Shown here: positions 5,099 to 5,827 of the stretch, in pieces
Numbering within the stretch: position 1 is the first letter of the stretch
Layout of the letters: every line of letters starts with the position of its first letter
DNA from: an uncultured bacterium
GTDB lineage: Bacteria; Verrucomicrobiota; Kiritimatiellia; RFP12; UBA1067
DNA length: 5,827 nucleotides
Assembly (NCBI GenBank): GCA_902779075.1
Contig: CACZAK010000265.1
Span: 1-5,827, forward strand
Reading direction: 5' to 3'
Notes under the pieces: model-generated
Database searches by the model: none
What the model was told of the DNA's origin: nothing
The model's input: only the letters and a program-made list of their open reading frames with translations
Position numbers and translations under genes: made by a program

Positions 5099-5827
5099 AT
5101 GAAACTTGATCCGACGAAGATGAAAGACTGGGAAATCGCCGAGGCGGCGGAAGCGACGCTGCGCCCGGCGGCGGAGCTCGCGGCCGAACTCGGCCTGGAG
5201 TCCGGCGAATGGACGCCCTACGGCGACGTGCTTGCCAAGGTGGACGTGACGAAGGTGCTGAAGCGCCTTGGCGAGAAGAAGCGCGCGAAGTACATCGACG
5301 TGACGGCGATCACGCCGACCGCGCTCGGCGAGGGCAAGACCACCACCACGCTCGGCCTCGTGGAGGGACTTGGGCGCCTCGGCAAGAAGGTGATCGGCTG
5401 CGTGCGCCAGCCCTCGGGCGGCCCCACGTTCAACATCAAGGGCAGCGCGGCGGGCGGCGGCCTCGCGCAGGTCGTGCCGCTCACGAACCTCTCGCTTGGC
5501 CTCACCGGCGACATCGACGCGATCACGAACGCGAACAACCTTGCGATGGTGGCGCTCAACAGCCGCATGCAGCACGAGCGCAACCACGACGACGCCTGGC
5601 TCGCCGCGCGCGGGCTGAAACGTCTTGACATCGACCCTGAGCGCGTCCAGCTGCGCTGGGCGATCGACTTCTGCGCACAGGGTCTGCGCAACGTGGAGAT
5701 CGGTCTCGGCGGCGGCGCGCTTGACGGTTTCCAGATGAAGAGCGGCTTCTACATCACCGTCGCGAGCGAGGTGATGGCGATCCTCGCCATGTCCGCCGAC
5801 CTCGCCGACCTCCGCAAGCGCCTCTCG
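5099..5827 (+). CDS. fhs: Formate--tetrahydrofolate ligase, N-terminal part (3' end outside window)
   Basis: This frame starts at ATG 5099 behind GAGGT (5090-5094, 4-nt spacing) and stays open to the last base: 243 codons of a protein normally of about 550-600. The enzyme makes 10-formyltetrahydrofolate from formate, THF and ATP in the cytosol, feeding purine synthesis, initiator Met-tRNA formylation and, in acetogens, the Wood-Ljungdahl methyl branch. The P-loop TPTALGEGKTTTT is at residues 72-84. RQPSGGPTFNIKGSAAGGG (103-121), GLTGDIDAITNANN (134-147) and SEVMAIL near the end are family landmarks. The wording (RQPSGGPT rather than REPSLGP, then MQHERN and RLDIDP) matches the variant I recall from Desulfovibrio-type organisms rather than the Clostridium/Moorella type. 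It is strongly GC-rich. Whether it serves acetogenesis, formate assimilation or plain C1 supply cannot be told from this window. Confidence 0.95.
   Translation, partial: MKLDPTKMKDWEIAEAAEATLRPAAELAAELGLESGEWTPYGDVLAKVDVTKVLKRLGEKKRAKYIDVTAITPTALGEGKTTTTLGLVEGLGRLGKKVIGCVRQPSGGPTFNIKGSAAGGGLAQVVPLTNLSLGLTGDIDAITNANNLAMVALNSRMQHERNHDDAWLAARGLKRLDIDPERVQLRWAIDFCAQGLRNVEIGLGGGALDGFQMKSGFYITVASEVMAILAMSADLADLRKRLS

Overview
The window looks like ordinary bacterial chromosome. It is GC-rich, most of its housekeeping codons end in G or C, genes are tightly spaced, and every gene supported here lies on the + strand. The housekeeping genes are the 3' end of glucose-6-phosphate isomerase (pgi, 1-447), a hydroxymethylpyrimidine (phosphate) kinase (thiD, 2100-2900) and the 5' part of formate--tetrahydrofolate ligase (fhs, 5099 to the window edge). 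The taxon cannot be fixed from sequence alone. The fhs motifs resemble the variant I associate with Desulfovibrio-type deltaproteobacteria and similar anaerobes. A GC-rich gut or sediment anaerobe, for example from the Verrucomicrobiota/Kiritimatiellota/Lentisphaerota area, is a guess.

Layout: pgi ends at 447. A 205-bp intergenic region follows and holds the most striking non-coding structure. It has five copies of the 8-mer AAAGTGTG in strictly alternating orientation, which form two and a half tandem units of exactly 56 bp. A TTGCTT-17-TATAAT promoter lies directly after the last copy. The next gene (653-2083) encodes an AAA ATPase of the ATPase_2/DUF234 type with a winged helix and a PD-(D/E)XK-like C-terminus. 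Its base and codon use is less GC-rich than that of its neighbours. thiD follows after a very short gap, with a ribosome binding site that favours the second of two nearby ATGs. After 35 bp comes a 701-codon gene (2936-5041) with three predicted membrane segments and two CbxX/CfxQ-type AAA+ modules. The modules are about 77% identical to each other by hand count and are an 894-bp internal duplication. A 57-bp gap with an extended -10 promoter leads into fhs.

How the parts fit: pgi (central carbon metabolism), thiD (thiamine pyrimidine branch) and fhs (one-carbon/folate metabolism) are independent core functions. The two ATPases are accessory in character. The three genes from 653 to 5041 are close together with no visible terminator between them, so they may share the TATAAT promoter. 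If so, thiD could be expressed with an accessory ATPase. The repeat array plus the ATPase, and the membrane-tethered double-CbxX protein, are the parts most worth following up.
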